From Platycnemis pennipes (taxonomy: Eukaryota; Arthropoda; Insecta; Odonata; Platycnemididae), in contig OW121858.1 of NCBI GenBank assembly GCA_933228895.1, positions 31,581,859 through 31,645,858 on the forward strand: 64,000 nucleotides of DNA. Reading direction: 5' to 3'. Made by a program: the position numbers and the translations under genes. Below, piece by piece: positions 20,441-28,595 of this stretch; position 1 is the first letter of the stretch, and each line of letters begins with the position of its first letter. A model generated the notes under the pieces. The model was not told where the DNA came from. It saw only the letters and a program-made list of their open reading frames with translations, and ran no database searches.

Positions 20441-21038
20441 GCCGAATATTACTTCATCCCCCGGGCTCCCCACCCACCATGGAGCCACACATTCGGGACG
20501 CCGCACCGCAAACCGATGCGGTCGCCAGGGCTACCCGAGGGGATATAGCACCCTAGAGGTGGTTGGCTGTTTCGGGTTGGATCTTCGATGCACGGGCCCA
20601 CCAAACCCTTACATCTCCGACCGCCCTACACAGACTCCCACCTCCCTGGCACTCGCCACCGTTAAGCAGAACGCCACGGAAGCCGATTGACCGGGAGTGG
20701 CTAGCTCCCGGCCGCCCGTTTGCAGCGAATCCGGGGCCGAAGAGGGGTATTGGCCCCCAGTCCATACCGGGCATCCGACACCCGGCTGGGAACCACGGAC
20801 CTCACCCTCCAGGATCCCCTTCTCCTCCTTACGGGTCTCCGCACACGGCAAACATGCGGGTGGATCGCAGGCCAGGTGGTGTGGCCGCACACAGACAGTT
20901 GACCCACAAGACTGTCCGGGCTCAACCCTTGCTGGCTCTGGGTTTGTTATCGGGGTTGTCTCCCCGCCCTTTAAGTCGCCTCTTACGACAAGCAGGGATA
21001 CTGCGGGAGTATTCTCAATCCCCCTACCCGCAGGGGGA
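20441..21038 (-). promoter_or_regulatory. R1 5' leader with conserved structured 5' end
   Basis: About 598 nt, clearly more GC-rich than the surroundings. It is nearly identical to the leader of the R2/R3 family, with roughly ten differences over the 5'-most 390 nt. In RNA sense the 5' end reads CCCCCTGCGGGTAGGGGG. The CTGCGGG can pair with a downstream CCCGCAG, and the leading C-run with the G-run in that loop, giving a pseudoknot. A further hairpin GTCG-TAAGAGG-CGAC follows. An internal promoter is expected in this leader, as in other non-LTR elements that keep full 5' ends; I cannot point to its exact bases. Confidence 0.75.
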
Positions 21039-21049
21039 ACGAGAAAGGA
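21039..21049. repeat. 11-bp target-site duplication of R1, right copy
   Basis: ACGAGAAAGGA, identical to 15321-15331, marks the 5' boundary of R1 on the minus strand. Confidence 0.9.
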
Positions 21050-21170
21050 TCTATTTTATTTATTTGTGAGGCCTCATTAGAATATGCCGCTAGTACATAT
21101 ATGGGATCAGTTCGAGGAAGGTATGGTAAAAGAACTAGAGCGTATGTATCAGCACCATGACCAGTATATA
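21039..21170 (+). pseudogene. decayed CR1-like ORF2 fragment, right part
   Basis: This continues the frame broken by R1. After the duplicated target it encodes RERIYFIYLVRPH with one base out of frame, then an LEYA-like stretch and WDQFEEGMVKELE. The order matches the intact-looking CR1 segment at 47.6-48.2 kb (VRPHLEYAASVWDP...ELERVQRRSARF). Frameshifts and stops make it inactive. Confidence 0.65.
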
Positions 21171-21726
21171 GCAGGGAAAATATCGGGAGTTTACCGGACA
21201 TCATTTTGTCGACTTTCTGATTTCCTCCTGAAACTACTTCCCAGATGGTGAAAAAGACATGGAAACTGTTTTGGGTGATTTAACACTGTCGTGATATCTT
21301 CTGCACTCAGCATTTAAGATTGTTTTCCACTCGTGTCTTTCTTGTAAGACGTGTAATCCATTAAGGAAAATTTCACTCGCAGGTGACGCGAGTCAAAACT
21401 GATAACCATTTCTTTGAACGTACTGCCTATCGTTGCATGGCAGTGCATCTATCTATTTCGAGCTGCTCCCGAAGGAAAAAATAATGTTATCGACAGATAA
21501 GCCATCTCCTCACGGCTCACGTTCATCGCTAAACAGTGCGGAAAACGTCGCTCGGTTGTTATAACGGTTAGACAGAGAAAGCATAGTGACTGGGAGAGTT
21601 GTTTGCAAGATGGAATGGACCTGAAAACACACGAGTTGGAGTCTAGCAAAGCAGGTAAATATTCTTACACCTCACGTCTACATCTACAGGAGAGGCAAAA
21701 CGGATTTAGCAATGACTCAACGTGGC
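21171..21726. other. unassigned stretch; weak candidate exon end at 21654
   Basis: No family is recognised. On the plus strand a short open stretch encoding MDLKTHELESSKA ends in AAAGCAG|GTAAAT, a good splice-donor match, at 21654. Without a second exon this is only a candidate. Confidence 0.2.
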
Positions 21727-22680
21727 TCCACTCTAATTATGAAGTAGATGTCATTTTCGTGAAAATTTCAGGACACACAATATTTTGGCCCTTCTATCGA
21801 TTGGAAATAAAATAATGAGGCCTTCCCATCAATTACATATTTGAGGAAAAAAGACAGAAAATCAGCTCTATTATACGTGGTTGTACGGCAGAGAAAGGCT
21901 CTTGCAGTAAAATTTGCAGATTAATGAAGTAAATAGAAATGTCATTTTGACGAAGAACTAGTATATGATGCGCAATTAAACGTAGAATTTGGCATTGTAA
22001 AAAAGCGCTCGCCTTGCCACAATATTTTATTTCATATTAATAAATGTCTACTTGAAAAAAAGCAGAAAAGCCTTAGTTTCATGAAGGTGGCGCTACAGCA
22101 TGTTGTTATCATTGGCAACGGTATTTGTGACGGAGCGTGCTTACGAACCTATTTACCAAATTAATTTAGGAATATACCTTACCAAGGTCCTTTTCATATT
22201 TTTTTATGTAATTTATATTTTTCATTGGTTATTTCCATGGTGTAATTAATACCAATGATTCCAAATTTTAGCAGCGTCATTGTTGCCAAACAATTTTCAA
22301 AAATATGAATATTAAAAATTTTAACAAAGAGTTCTATTTGAAAGGGAATAGTTTGAAGCAAAGTAAGAAAATGTTTAACCGATTTTAGAATGCGTTTTAT
22401 CGGGATTGAGCTTGTATTCTCACTTTATGAATTAAACGTGGCAACTACATGTCAGTCATGTTTCTAAGTGAAAATGAGTGAAAAGAGATTTTATTACAAT
22501 AGAATGCAGCTACAACGCGCTATGTAATAGCGGACTCATATAGTTATTGTGTATGCATTATAACCTTATAGATTATTTTCCATATAGGTGTTTTTCTGGA
22601 TCTGTATTTATTCATTAAATAACAAATAGCTTTTTTACGGGAGTTTGAATCGCGGAGGCACGGTGGAATCTCATTAAACG
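21727..22680 (+). repeat. X-Y-Z repeat, most complete copy
   Basis: X starts at about 21727 (AATTATGAAGTAGATGTCAT), Y at 22006 (GCTCGCCTTGCCACAATATT) and Z at about 22258. All three are clearly related to modules at 13149-14515, and X also to 10205-10460. The last part of Z contains CTTTTTTACGGGAGTTTGA and ends near a decayed GGTGGAATCTC. No protein is encoded. It may be one unit of a long tandem or dispersed repeat; class unknown. Confidence 0.65.
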
Positions 22681-23055
22681 ACGTGGGTAAATGCATGACA
22701 AAAGTGGCAAAAACTCGAAGTCTTTCACACTTTTTGCTATTCCCAGTGCTTATGCTTGAGTAGATTGACCGTCTAATTTTAAAGGACAATTCTCTTTCAA
22801 AGGTTTATGATTTTAAACCCCCCTGTACTCCTGTTAGGAAGGCAACATTGCATGAAAGGCGGAAATTCGAACTTAATTAACTCCGAATGCGTTTCGGCCG
22901 CGTCAAATACTGTCCGATTGTCTTTAACATTTTTTGGTATGTTTTTTCGTGCATTTAGGAAAATTATAATGCTCTCTACACTTTCAAACTTTGTTTTTTT
23001 TGGGGACACCTTAGCCACCCACTCATTATTAAGCACGCACCCATCCTAAATGGTG
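22681..23055. other. non-coding, nothing recognised
   Basis: Overlapping short frames run on both strands between 22797 and 23049 without recognisable content. No feature is supported. Confidence 0.3.
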
Positions 23056-23185
23056 CAAGCGACTACATCTACATAATACCCTGCAAGCCACCACAAAGGT
23101 GTGTGCCAGCGAGTGATTTATCACCAAACATGCACTACATATCATGCATAAAAAAGGAATAGTATCAATATACTAGTCAGAACTT
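23056..23185 (-). pseudogene. CR1-like 3' tail, left flank of the pogo array
   Basis: The sequence begins CTACATCTACATAATACCCT and runs to ATCAATATACTAGTCAGAAC. It is a diverged relative (about 7 changes in 110 bp) of the tail at 27600-27710. Unlike that copy it reads straight through the TA that serves as pogo target site. The sequence then switches, after a few unexplained bases, into the middle of the pogo element at about 23193. It is therefore a different, uninterrupted CR1 copy that became one edge of the tandem array. Confidence 0.65.
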
Positions 23186-24885
23186 TTAGTCATAAATTTA
23201 TCTCGCCCCTTAGCACCTACACACAGCTCATGGTACCAACAATTACACTTCATGCACTTAATCCAGTCTCTAAACTTTGACGAATTCGCACAATTATAAG
23301 ACTTGGAGCAGAAGCCACAAAGCGTATCATCAGCTGAGTTTTCCCCATTCTCAGTATTGCCGTCCCTATCAGAAGATGATTCATATAAGTTTCTGCAAGT
23401 TCCCTTCGCGTTCCTAATATTTTGTTTCTTCAGTCGTTGCTTTGTTTCTTCTATTACAGCTGGAGAAGTAAGTATTTGAGCAATTTGCTTTCCTGACCTT
23501 TTCACATGGACTTTCATTCTTTTTTCTGGTGTAGGTAGTAAATTATGGAAAGACCTACCCAAAGTATTTGACGATTCCTCAGATGTTGATGTCGAGGATT
23601 GGCTTTCTTCATAGGGACTGGCAGTTAATTTTTGATCGGAAGATGAATTTGTCGAAAAAGGAGTTGATGCTTCTTCTGGGGCGTGTGAGCTTCCGAGATT
23701 AGAAGGATGAAGATCTAACTCCGTCAGGATACCCGGATTCAGAGGGAATATTCCTGTTGATCGGAATCCATTTTCAGCGTTGCCGATTGTTGCGGCTTTG
23801 CTCCATGCATTTCGAAAAAGCCGACCAAAATTAAATTTAGTTATCTTTCTATCCCCCTTACAAACTGTCATATACGCATTTGTTTCAATATCGTAGTATG
23901 TCTTTAATGGTTTATAAAAAGACCTGTCCAGAGGTTGCAACCTTTGTGTAGTGTGGCTGGGCAGTGATAAGAGAGTGATCTCATTCCTTTCACAGAACAG
24001 TAGAACAGGAAGAGTCTTGTGTGATGCGTGGCCATCGAGGACTAAAATGCATCGGCCAGGAATCCTGTTTGCTTGAAAGTGCTTTAGCCACTCCAAAAAA
24101 AGATCCTCATTTATCCACCCTGAATCGGACATAAAAATTTTAGATCCCAACGGAAATCCATCCTCCCATTCCTTATGGAACTTTTTCCCCTTAAAAATTA
24201 CAAAAGGTGGTATGTAATGTCCACTTGCATTGCAGCACGCAACAACTGTCACCAATTCCCCCTTTTCCACTGACGCCTGTTTTATGACTACCTTAGATCC
24301 TGTTCTTGCAACATTCTTTTGGGTTTGGCGATTATTTAATACACATCCCGTTTCGTCAACGTTGTATATAAGGTGGGGCCTATCCATAACTCCAGCCTCA
24401 GCCATCGAAATAGTTAACTTTGAAAAAAAATCGTCTAAATCTTCCTTATTTAAACCCTCAGCTCGAGCCACTGACAAACCTTCGGGTTTTCGAAGACTTA
24501 AAGGATGTCTAGATATAAAATTCAAGAACCAATCCTTGCCTGCTCGTTTTTTTAACGCACAGAAATTGTTTTTTATGTTGTTTTCAATGGAAAATTCATA
24601 TGCCACCTTCATGACATCATCTCTTGTCAATCCGAACCCAATTTCACATAACCTAAGAATTCTTCTAATTAATGCTTCCTCTTCTTCCACTGAGAAGACA
24701 TTTTGCCCCCCTCTTGTCTTCAATTTTTCCGTATCCGCTACTATCCTACGATAGAGGCAAGTACGGGGAACATTGAAAAGTTCGGCAGAATGCCTCATGC
24801 TTCTTCCCTCTCTGAAAGCTTTCAGCGCCATTCTCATATCCTCCTCTGTCCATGTCTGTTCCGTTTTTCGCCGGTACTTCCCCAT
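23173..24885 (-). CDS. pogo/Tigger-like transposase (copy A)
   Basis: 570 codons with ATG at 24885. Residues 10-60 form a Pipsqueak/CENP-B-type helix-turn-helix (MALKAFREGRSMRHSAELFN) and about 65-155 a second CENP-B-type DNA-binding part. The DDE_1 catalytic core follows: YNVDETG near 176, LVLDGHASH near 282 and LQPLDRSF near 317, so the catalytic triad is DDD as in pogo. Residues 400-480 are Ser/Thr-rich linker. A C-terminal PHD finger begins near 523 (CGFC...CMKCNCWYHELC). Here the last Cys pair (present in copies B and C as TCGKC) is lost because the element is truncated, and the final residues DKFMTKSSD come from flanking DNA. It should cut and paste pogo DNA at TA sites; the incomplete PHD may impair it. 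Confidence 0.88.
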   Translation of the reverse strand: MGKYRRKTEQTWTEEDMRMALKAFREGRSMRHSAELFNVPRTCLYRRIVADTEKLKTRGGQNVFSVEEEEALIRRILRLCEIGFGLTRDDVMKVAYEFSIENNIKNNFCALKKRAGKDWFLNFISRHPLSLRKPEGLSVARAEGLNKEDLDDFFSKLTISMAEAGVMDRPHLIYNVDETGCVLNNRQTQKNVARTGSKVVIKQASVEKGELVTVVACCNASGHYIPPFVIFKGKKFHKEWEDGFPLGSKIFMSDSGWINEDLFLEWLKHFQANRIPGRCILVLDGHASHKTLPVLLFCERNEITLLSLPSHTTQRLQPLDRSFYKPLKTYYDIETNAYMTVCKGDRKITKFNFGRLFRNAWSKAATIGNAENGFRSTGIFPLNPGILTELDLHPSNLGSSHAPEEASTPFSTNSSSDQKLTASPYEESQSSTSTSEESSNTLGRSFHNLLPTPEKRMKVHVKRSGKQIAQILTSPAVIEETKQRLKKQNIRNAKGTCRNLYESSSDRDGNTENGENSADDTLCGFCSKSYNCANSSKFRDWIKCMKCNCWYHELCVGAKGRDKFMTKSSD

Positions 24886-26074
24886 CTTAATCCAAAAGGA
24901 AAAACATTAACGGTAAGCGAAAATTATCACTTTCATAAATACGTTTTAAATGAAATTTTGCTAATGTTACGCTATCAAAAGGAGGTTGTAAGGCGTTCCA
25001 CAACTAATTCTGTTGCCATATATAATATTTAATACTCTGGCAATCCCTCTATCACGTACATTATATCACCTCCTTTTCTTTCAGATTGGAAAATATAGAC
25101 CACTGAGTAATGTAGAATGTATAGGTATGGAACTCAATGTGAATTATTAACAATAAATTTCCATCACGAAATGCGTATGTTTTATGATATTGTTTCAGCG
25201 AATAATTGGTTAATATATATGGAACAGTACACAACATATGTTACATCAAACGAAGGTAGCTTACCTCTGGCTCAGCCTGTAAATCGTGCTCGTCGCCGTA
25301 ATAATTCACCTCTATGACGGGGAAAACCTCTTTCCTCCTCCTCGTTATACGTAGTAAATATCTATAACGTGATATAGAATAGCATTAAAATAGGTTTATT
25401 CCATTAAACTTCTTATAATACTTAGATAAAAGAGTATGGCCTAAAAACAAATTTTTAGCCACTTTCGCTCAAACATTCTTATAAACATTTGATGTTTTTA
25501 ATGTAAAACATTAAGTGTAAGTAAGCAATTTATCAATATTAGTTGTATATCTACTTACTTTTCAGTAGCAGAAGGAATTTTTCCAAGTGTCAGTTGAGTA
25601 TAACTGGTTCAATGCTTCACCCTCGACCAGCGGCTTGGAACTGAACTCCTGCGCGTGCTGGTCCTTTTCACCCGACTAAGTAATATGATTTTGTATCATG
25701 TTTGGTAACTCCGATATTCATACAAGGCTCAAAAAAGTAACCTAATGTGGCAGCTATGGTATTAGATTTCCTTTCAGGAAAGAAAAACTTGAAATCTGAG
25801 TAAGCGCTACAATGTCACCTTACTTTGAACCTATACGAGGTTTTCTAAATACCCAATTTCACACCTCTCTCGTATGGTAGGCTTCCATTCGACAGAGTAT
25901 CATTTGCTTAAATTCAGTCGTCGAGTTCTCGTTTTCACTCTACTAGAAGGACAAGATTACAAAGAAGCAATTCCTAAAACGTAGTCAGTCTCAAGTGATA
26001 CCGTTTCGGGTCTGAGCGCACTTTTTGAAAAGCGTTCCTATTCACCCGCTGGTCCGATTCACCCCCCTTTACCC
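23193..26074 (-). mobile_element. pogo/Tigger-type DNA transposon, copy A (3' end missing)
   Basis: The right end (element 5' end, since the transposase is on the minus strand) is a terminal inverted repeat, GGTCCGATTCACCCCCCTTT followed by ACCC, next to a TA target duplication at 26075-26076. The left end lacks its terminal repeat and breaks off inside the last codons of the transposase gene. Copy A carries no retrotransposon and so shows the pre-insertion state of copies B and C. Between 24886 and 26074 lies the long 5' non-coding part, including a subterminal GGTCC..TTCACCCG motif near 25660. Confidence 0.85.
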
Positions 26075-26076
26075 TA

Positions 26077-26465
26077 CTAGTCAGAACTACACCGTTTAAA
26101 AAAGATAGAAATTGCAAAGCAAACATGCAAAAACATTCTGTTAGTAGGGTTAGATTTAAGTACTCATACCAACATGCAGCTACCAATGCTATCCATTGCT
26201 ACTCTCCGATTGGACATATTTACCGTTATTCGTATCTCTAACTGTACGAGGGAAAAAGGACATTTTGAATCTATCAGTTCGGCAATCAATTTCTCTAATT
26301 TTATGATTAAGGTCCAGTCTGCCATAGTAAGTTGGGGTTCGCAAAATATTTTAAACATCATCACTGCAATTTTTGTCTTGGAAATATCTCAATTTTAACC
26401 TGCGATCTGACAATGATTCCCATTTTAATTGATTTAATGGACTGGTTACGCTAAGACGCTGGTTA
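26077..26465 (-). pseudogene. CR1-like ORF2 C-terminal fragment, flank of pogo A
   Basis: On the minus strand this contains decayed versions of the NELKWESLSDRRL and TYYGRLDHNHK-type segments seen more clearly at 47.7-48.0 kb. It continues, across the pogo insertion, into the CR1 3' tail (27600-27710 in the next unit). The pogo element therefore landed at a TA inside this CR1 copy. Internal stops and a truncated 5' edge (at GGTTACGCTAA) show it is inactive. Confidence 0.7.
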
Positions 26466-27020
26466 CTTCCTAAGCTGTCGGACGCCTCCCACGGAAATAA
26501 CTATTGCTTGTGCTCCTATTGCTTCGGCGATTAAATTTCGCAGCACACTGATCCTAAATTTGTCGTTTTGCAGTTCGCAATCTCCTTGACAAGTTGAGGA
26601 GATTTTGAGGAGACTGGACCACTGCTGGCGTTCAACTCTCACCACTCTTCGCAATCCGGACACAAAAACTGCCGAGGATGTCTTCTAACCTGCAGATGGT
26701 CCTCTCAAGCCTCCAGGCGAACTCCCAAGACAACGCCCAACCACTTTCCCGGCACCCAAACACCACGGCACCCGCTTCAGTGAGTGGAACCTCGTACAAA
26801 GACAATCCCTGTCTTATCTTTACGAAGTCTTTAATATTATATTTACCATAGAGCAAGTACAATATAGAAGAGGGCTCACCGCATAGGACTTAACTGTTAT
26901 ACGCTTTGGAGATAGTACTGGAAGTTTTTCCTAGATGGCGAGGTAAGAATTTTTCGCGTTACGCCACAAACTATATATATCGCTTCGATATTCTAATCGA
27001 CATAAGCGGCACACAAAGGT
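26466..27020. other. unassigned stretch inside the duplicated unit
   Basis: A 76-codon minus frame at 26632-26862 (containing AVVFGCRESGWALSWEFAWR) and a 66-codon one at 26463-26663 look like pieces of a decayed coding sequence, but I do not recognise the family. The same stretch recurs exactly at 37227-37781. Confidence 0.35.
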
Positions 27021-27537
27021 GCGTTTACACGTAGCAGTTGACTGCTATGACGGTCAACTGCTAACAACTATTAAGCTCCACTCGCATGTGTAAATAGCAA
27101 CTGCGATGCGAGTTCAGGTCGATACTGGACACATGTCGAACACTATCGATCCTAGTTCGAGCTATTAGCAAAGTTGAAGCCCGTCCACTTTCCAGCGGAA
27201 ATGAATGCAATAGACTCGCAAGAATCGCCAACGGAAAGCAATATACGACGGAATTTGGATATAATAACAAGGATATCCCTCCCCAAAAGGGGAGATATTA
27301 CTCTTTAAAGAATGGGAACAAAAGAAAATCGTCAATGGAATTTATTGCTTGAAGAAATTCATGCAAATTTAGGCGAAATTCACTATTAAAATAAAATGCT
27401 TTTTATTTGTTGTGGCAACGCCTAAATAGCGGCTTCAAGCTGCATGGAAGTTAACGCAGACGCATCATAGCAGTAGCGATATAGATACATCACGCATCTC
27501 GCAACTGTCATAGCAGTCAACTGCTACGTGTAAACGC
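27021..27537. mobile_element. 517-bp MITE with 31-bp perfect terminal inverted repeats
   Basis: GCGTTTACACGTAGCAGTTG... at 27021-27051 is the exact complement of 27507-27537. Shorter diverged copies of the same motif (GTGTAAATAGCAACTG, GTCAACTGCTAA) occur just inside. The interior is non-coding and holds a CCTCCCCAAAAGGGGAG palindrome. The target duplication is not clear. Perfect ends suggest a young element relative to the surrounding CR1 remnants. Confidence 0.75.
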
Positions 27538-27599
27538 TGCTTAACATATGCTATTGTTGTAGTTTTGTTATTATATTATAATGGTGCGATATGCCTTTA

Positions 27600-27710
27600 C
27601 CTACATCTACATAATACCCTGCAAGCCACCACAGGGGTGTGTGGCAGGGGGTGATTTCTCACCATACATGCACTGCATATCATGCATAAAAAAGGAATAG
27701 TATTAATATA
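27600..27710 (-). pseudogene. CR1-like 3' tail interrupted by pogo B
   Basis: The sequence starts CTACATCTACATAATACCCT and stops exactly at ATTAATA, where the TA-flanked pogo terminal repeat begins. The continuation of the same CR1 copy lies beyond the pogo element, at 36838. Confidence 0.75.
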
Positions 27711-28156
27711 GGGTAAAGGGGGGTGAATCGGGCCACAAAAAGGAAAATCGTCGATTTCCTCGTTTGTGTAAACAGTTACATTCTGAAAGCATTATCAGCA
27801 AAGGACTTGATGTTTTTCCAGTTTAAAACGCAATTTTCAGCGTGGTTGCTCTGAATAGAACGGTCCTGGAGCAATTTCTTCAAGAGACTGCATGGTCCTA
27901 TTCGCCCGACGACTTGGAGGGCGAATCGGACCAGATTAGAGGCTGAATCGGACCAGTAAAATAACGTTATAAATTTTAGTTTTCTTAAGTTTTATTCCAT
28001 AAAATTTTGAAATTTTGCATCATTGCTATTAACAATGTAGTGCAGTCTGGAGATATTTCGACGACACCTTCTTAGAGTCAAACATAACTTTACAAATAGA
28101 CATACATCACCAAATCTGAACATATAGAACAAAATAGAACAAATTTACCAAAACAA

Positions 28157-28425
28157 TTAGGCACATTTACCACAAGTAAATTTATCTCGCCCCTTAGCAC
28201 CTACACACAGCTCATGGTACCAACAATTACACTTCATGCACTTAATCCAGTCTCTAAACTTTGACGAATTCGCACAATTATAAGACTTGGAGCAGAAGCC
28301 ACAAAGCGTATCATCAGCTGAGTTTTCCCCATTCTCAGTATTGCCGTCCCTATCAGAAGATGATTCATATAAGTTTCTGCAAGTTCCCTTCGCGTTCCTA
28401 ATATTTTGTTTCTTCAGTCGTTGCT
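28157..28425 (-). pseudogene. pogo transposase, C-terminal piece with complete PHD finger (copy B)
   Basis: This encodes the last about 88 codons of the transposase, including the complete C4HC3 PHD finger ending in DKFTCGKCA and a stop at 28157-28159. It is separated from the rest of the gene by R2. Copy A lacks these last residues, so copies B and C preserve the true 3' end of the gene. Confidence 0.8.
28414..28425. repeat. 12-bp target-site duplication of R2, left copy
   Basis: TCAGTCGTTGCT occurs here and at 34191-34202. It is present once, at the matching place, in the uninterrupted transposase of copy A (about 23430-23441). Confidence 0.92.
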
Positions 28426-28446
28426 AGTAGTCTAGTAATTGGGTTT

Positions 28447-28482
28447 GTGGGTGCGTCGACGGCAGAGGTCATTTTGCACCAC
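28447..28482 (-). promoter_or_regulatory. 3'-end stem-loop of R2
   Basis: GTGGTGC pairs with GCACCCAC across a loop that keeps AATGACC and GCCGTCGAC. It corresponds to the R1 structure at 15360-15397. Confidence 0.65.
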
Positions 28483-28595
28483 ATCCAATTTATAAATGTT
28501 GTCACTGCATTGGGCGGCTCACCTCTAGACTCGTTATTTTTAACTTCAGAATAGTTTTTAACTAGAGAGATATACTGAAATTGAAATAAAAATTA

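Larger units (their letters stand above)
15332..21038 (-). mobile_element. intact I-type non-LTR retrotransposon, copy R1
   Basis: A full-length 5.7-kb element on the minus strand, with a roughly 600-nt 5' leader, a zinc-knuckle ORF1, a 61-nt spacer, a 1233-codon ORF2 and a short 3' untranslated region ending in a (TAC)n-type triplet tail rather than poly(A). Both ORFs are open and an 11-bp target duplication flanks the element, so it looks recently inserted. ORF order, a C-terminal RNase H in ORF2 and the triplet tail fit the I superclade. I do not assign a named family. Confidence 0.93.

Noticed and set aside
20974..21038. HDV-like self-cleaving ribozyme at the retrotransposon 5' end
   Set aside because: The spacing between the first C-run and its G-run is only six bases, leaving no room for the P3 hairpin of the standard fold. 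I kept only the more general pseudoknot claim.
20563..21069. Overlapping open frames on both strands in the retrotransposon leader (also near 33737-34257 and 44498-45018)
   Set aside because: The GC-rich leader is open by composition. The frames are not conserved as protein more than as nucleotide sequence, and none shows a domain.
24230..24754. 174-codon plus-strand open frame, repeated at 34991-35515 and 45752-46276
   Set aside because: It is antisense to the transposase catalytic region, has no recognisable content, and recurs only because the transposase is triplicated.
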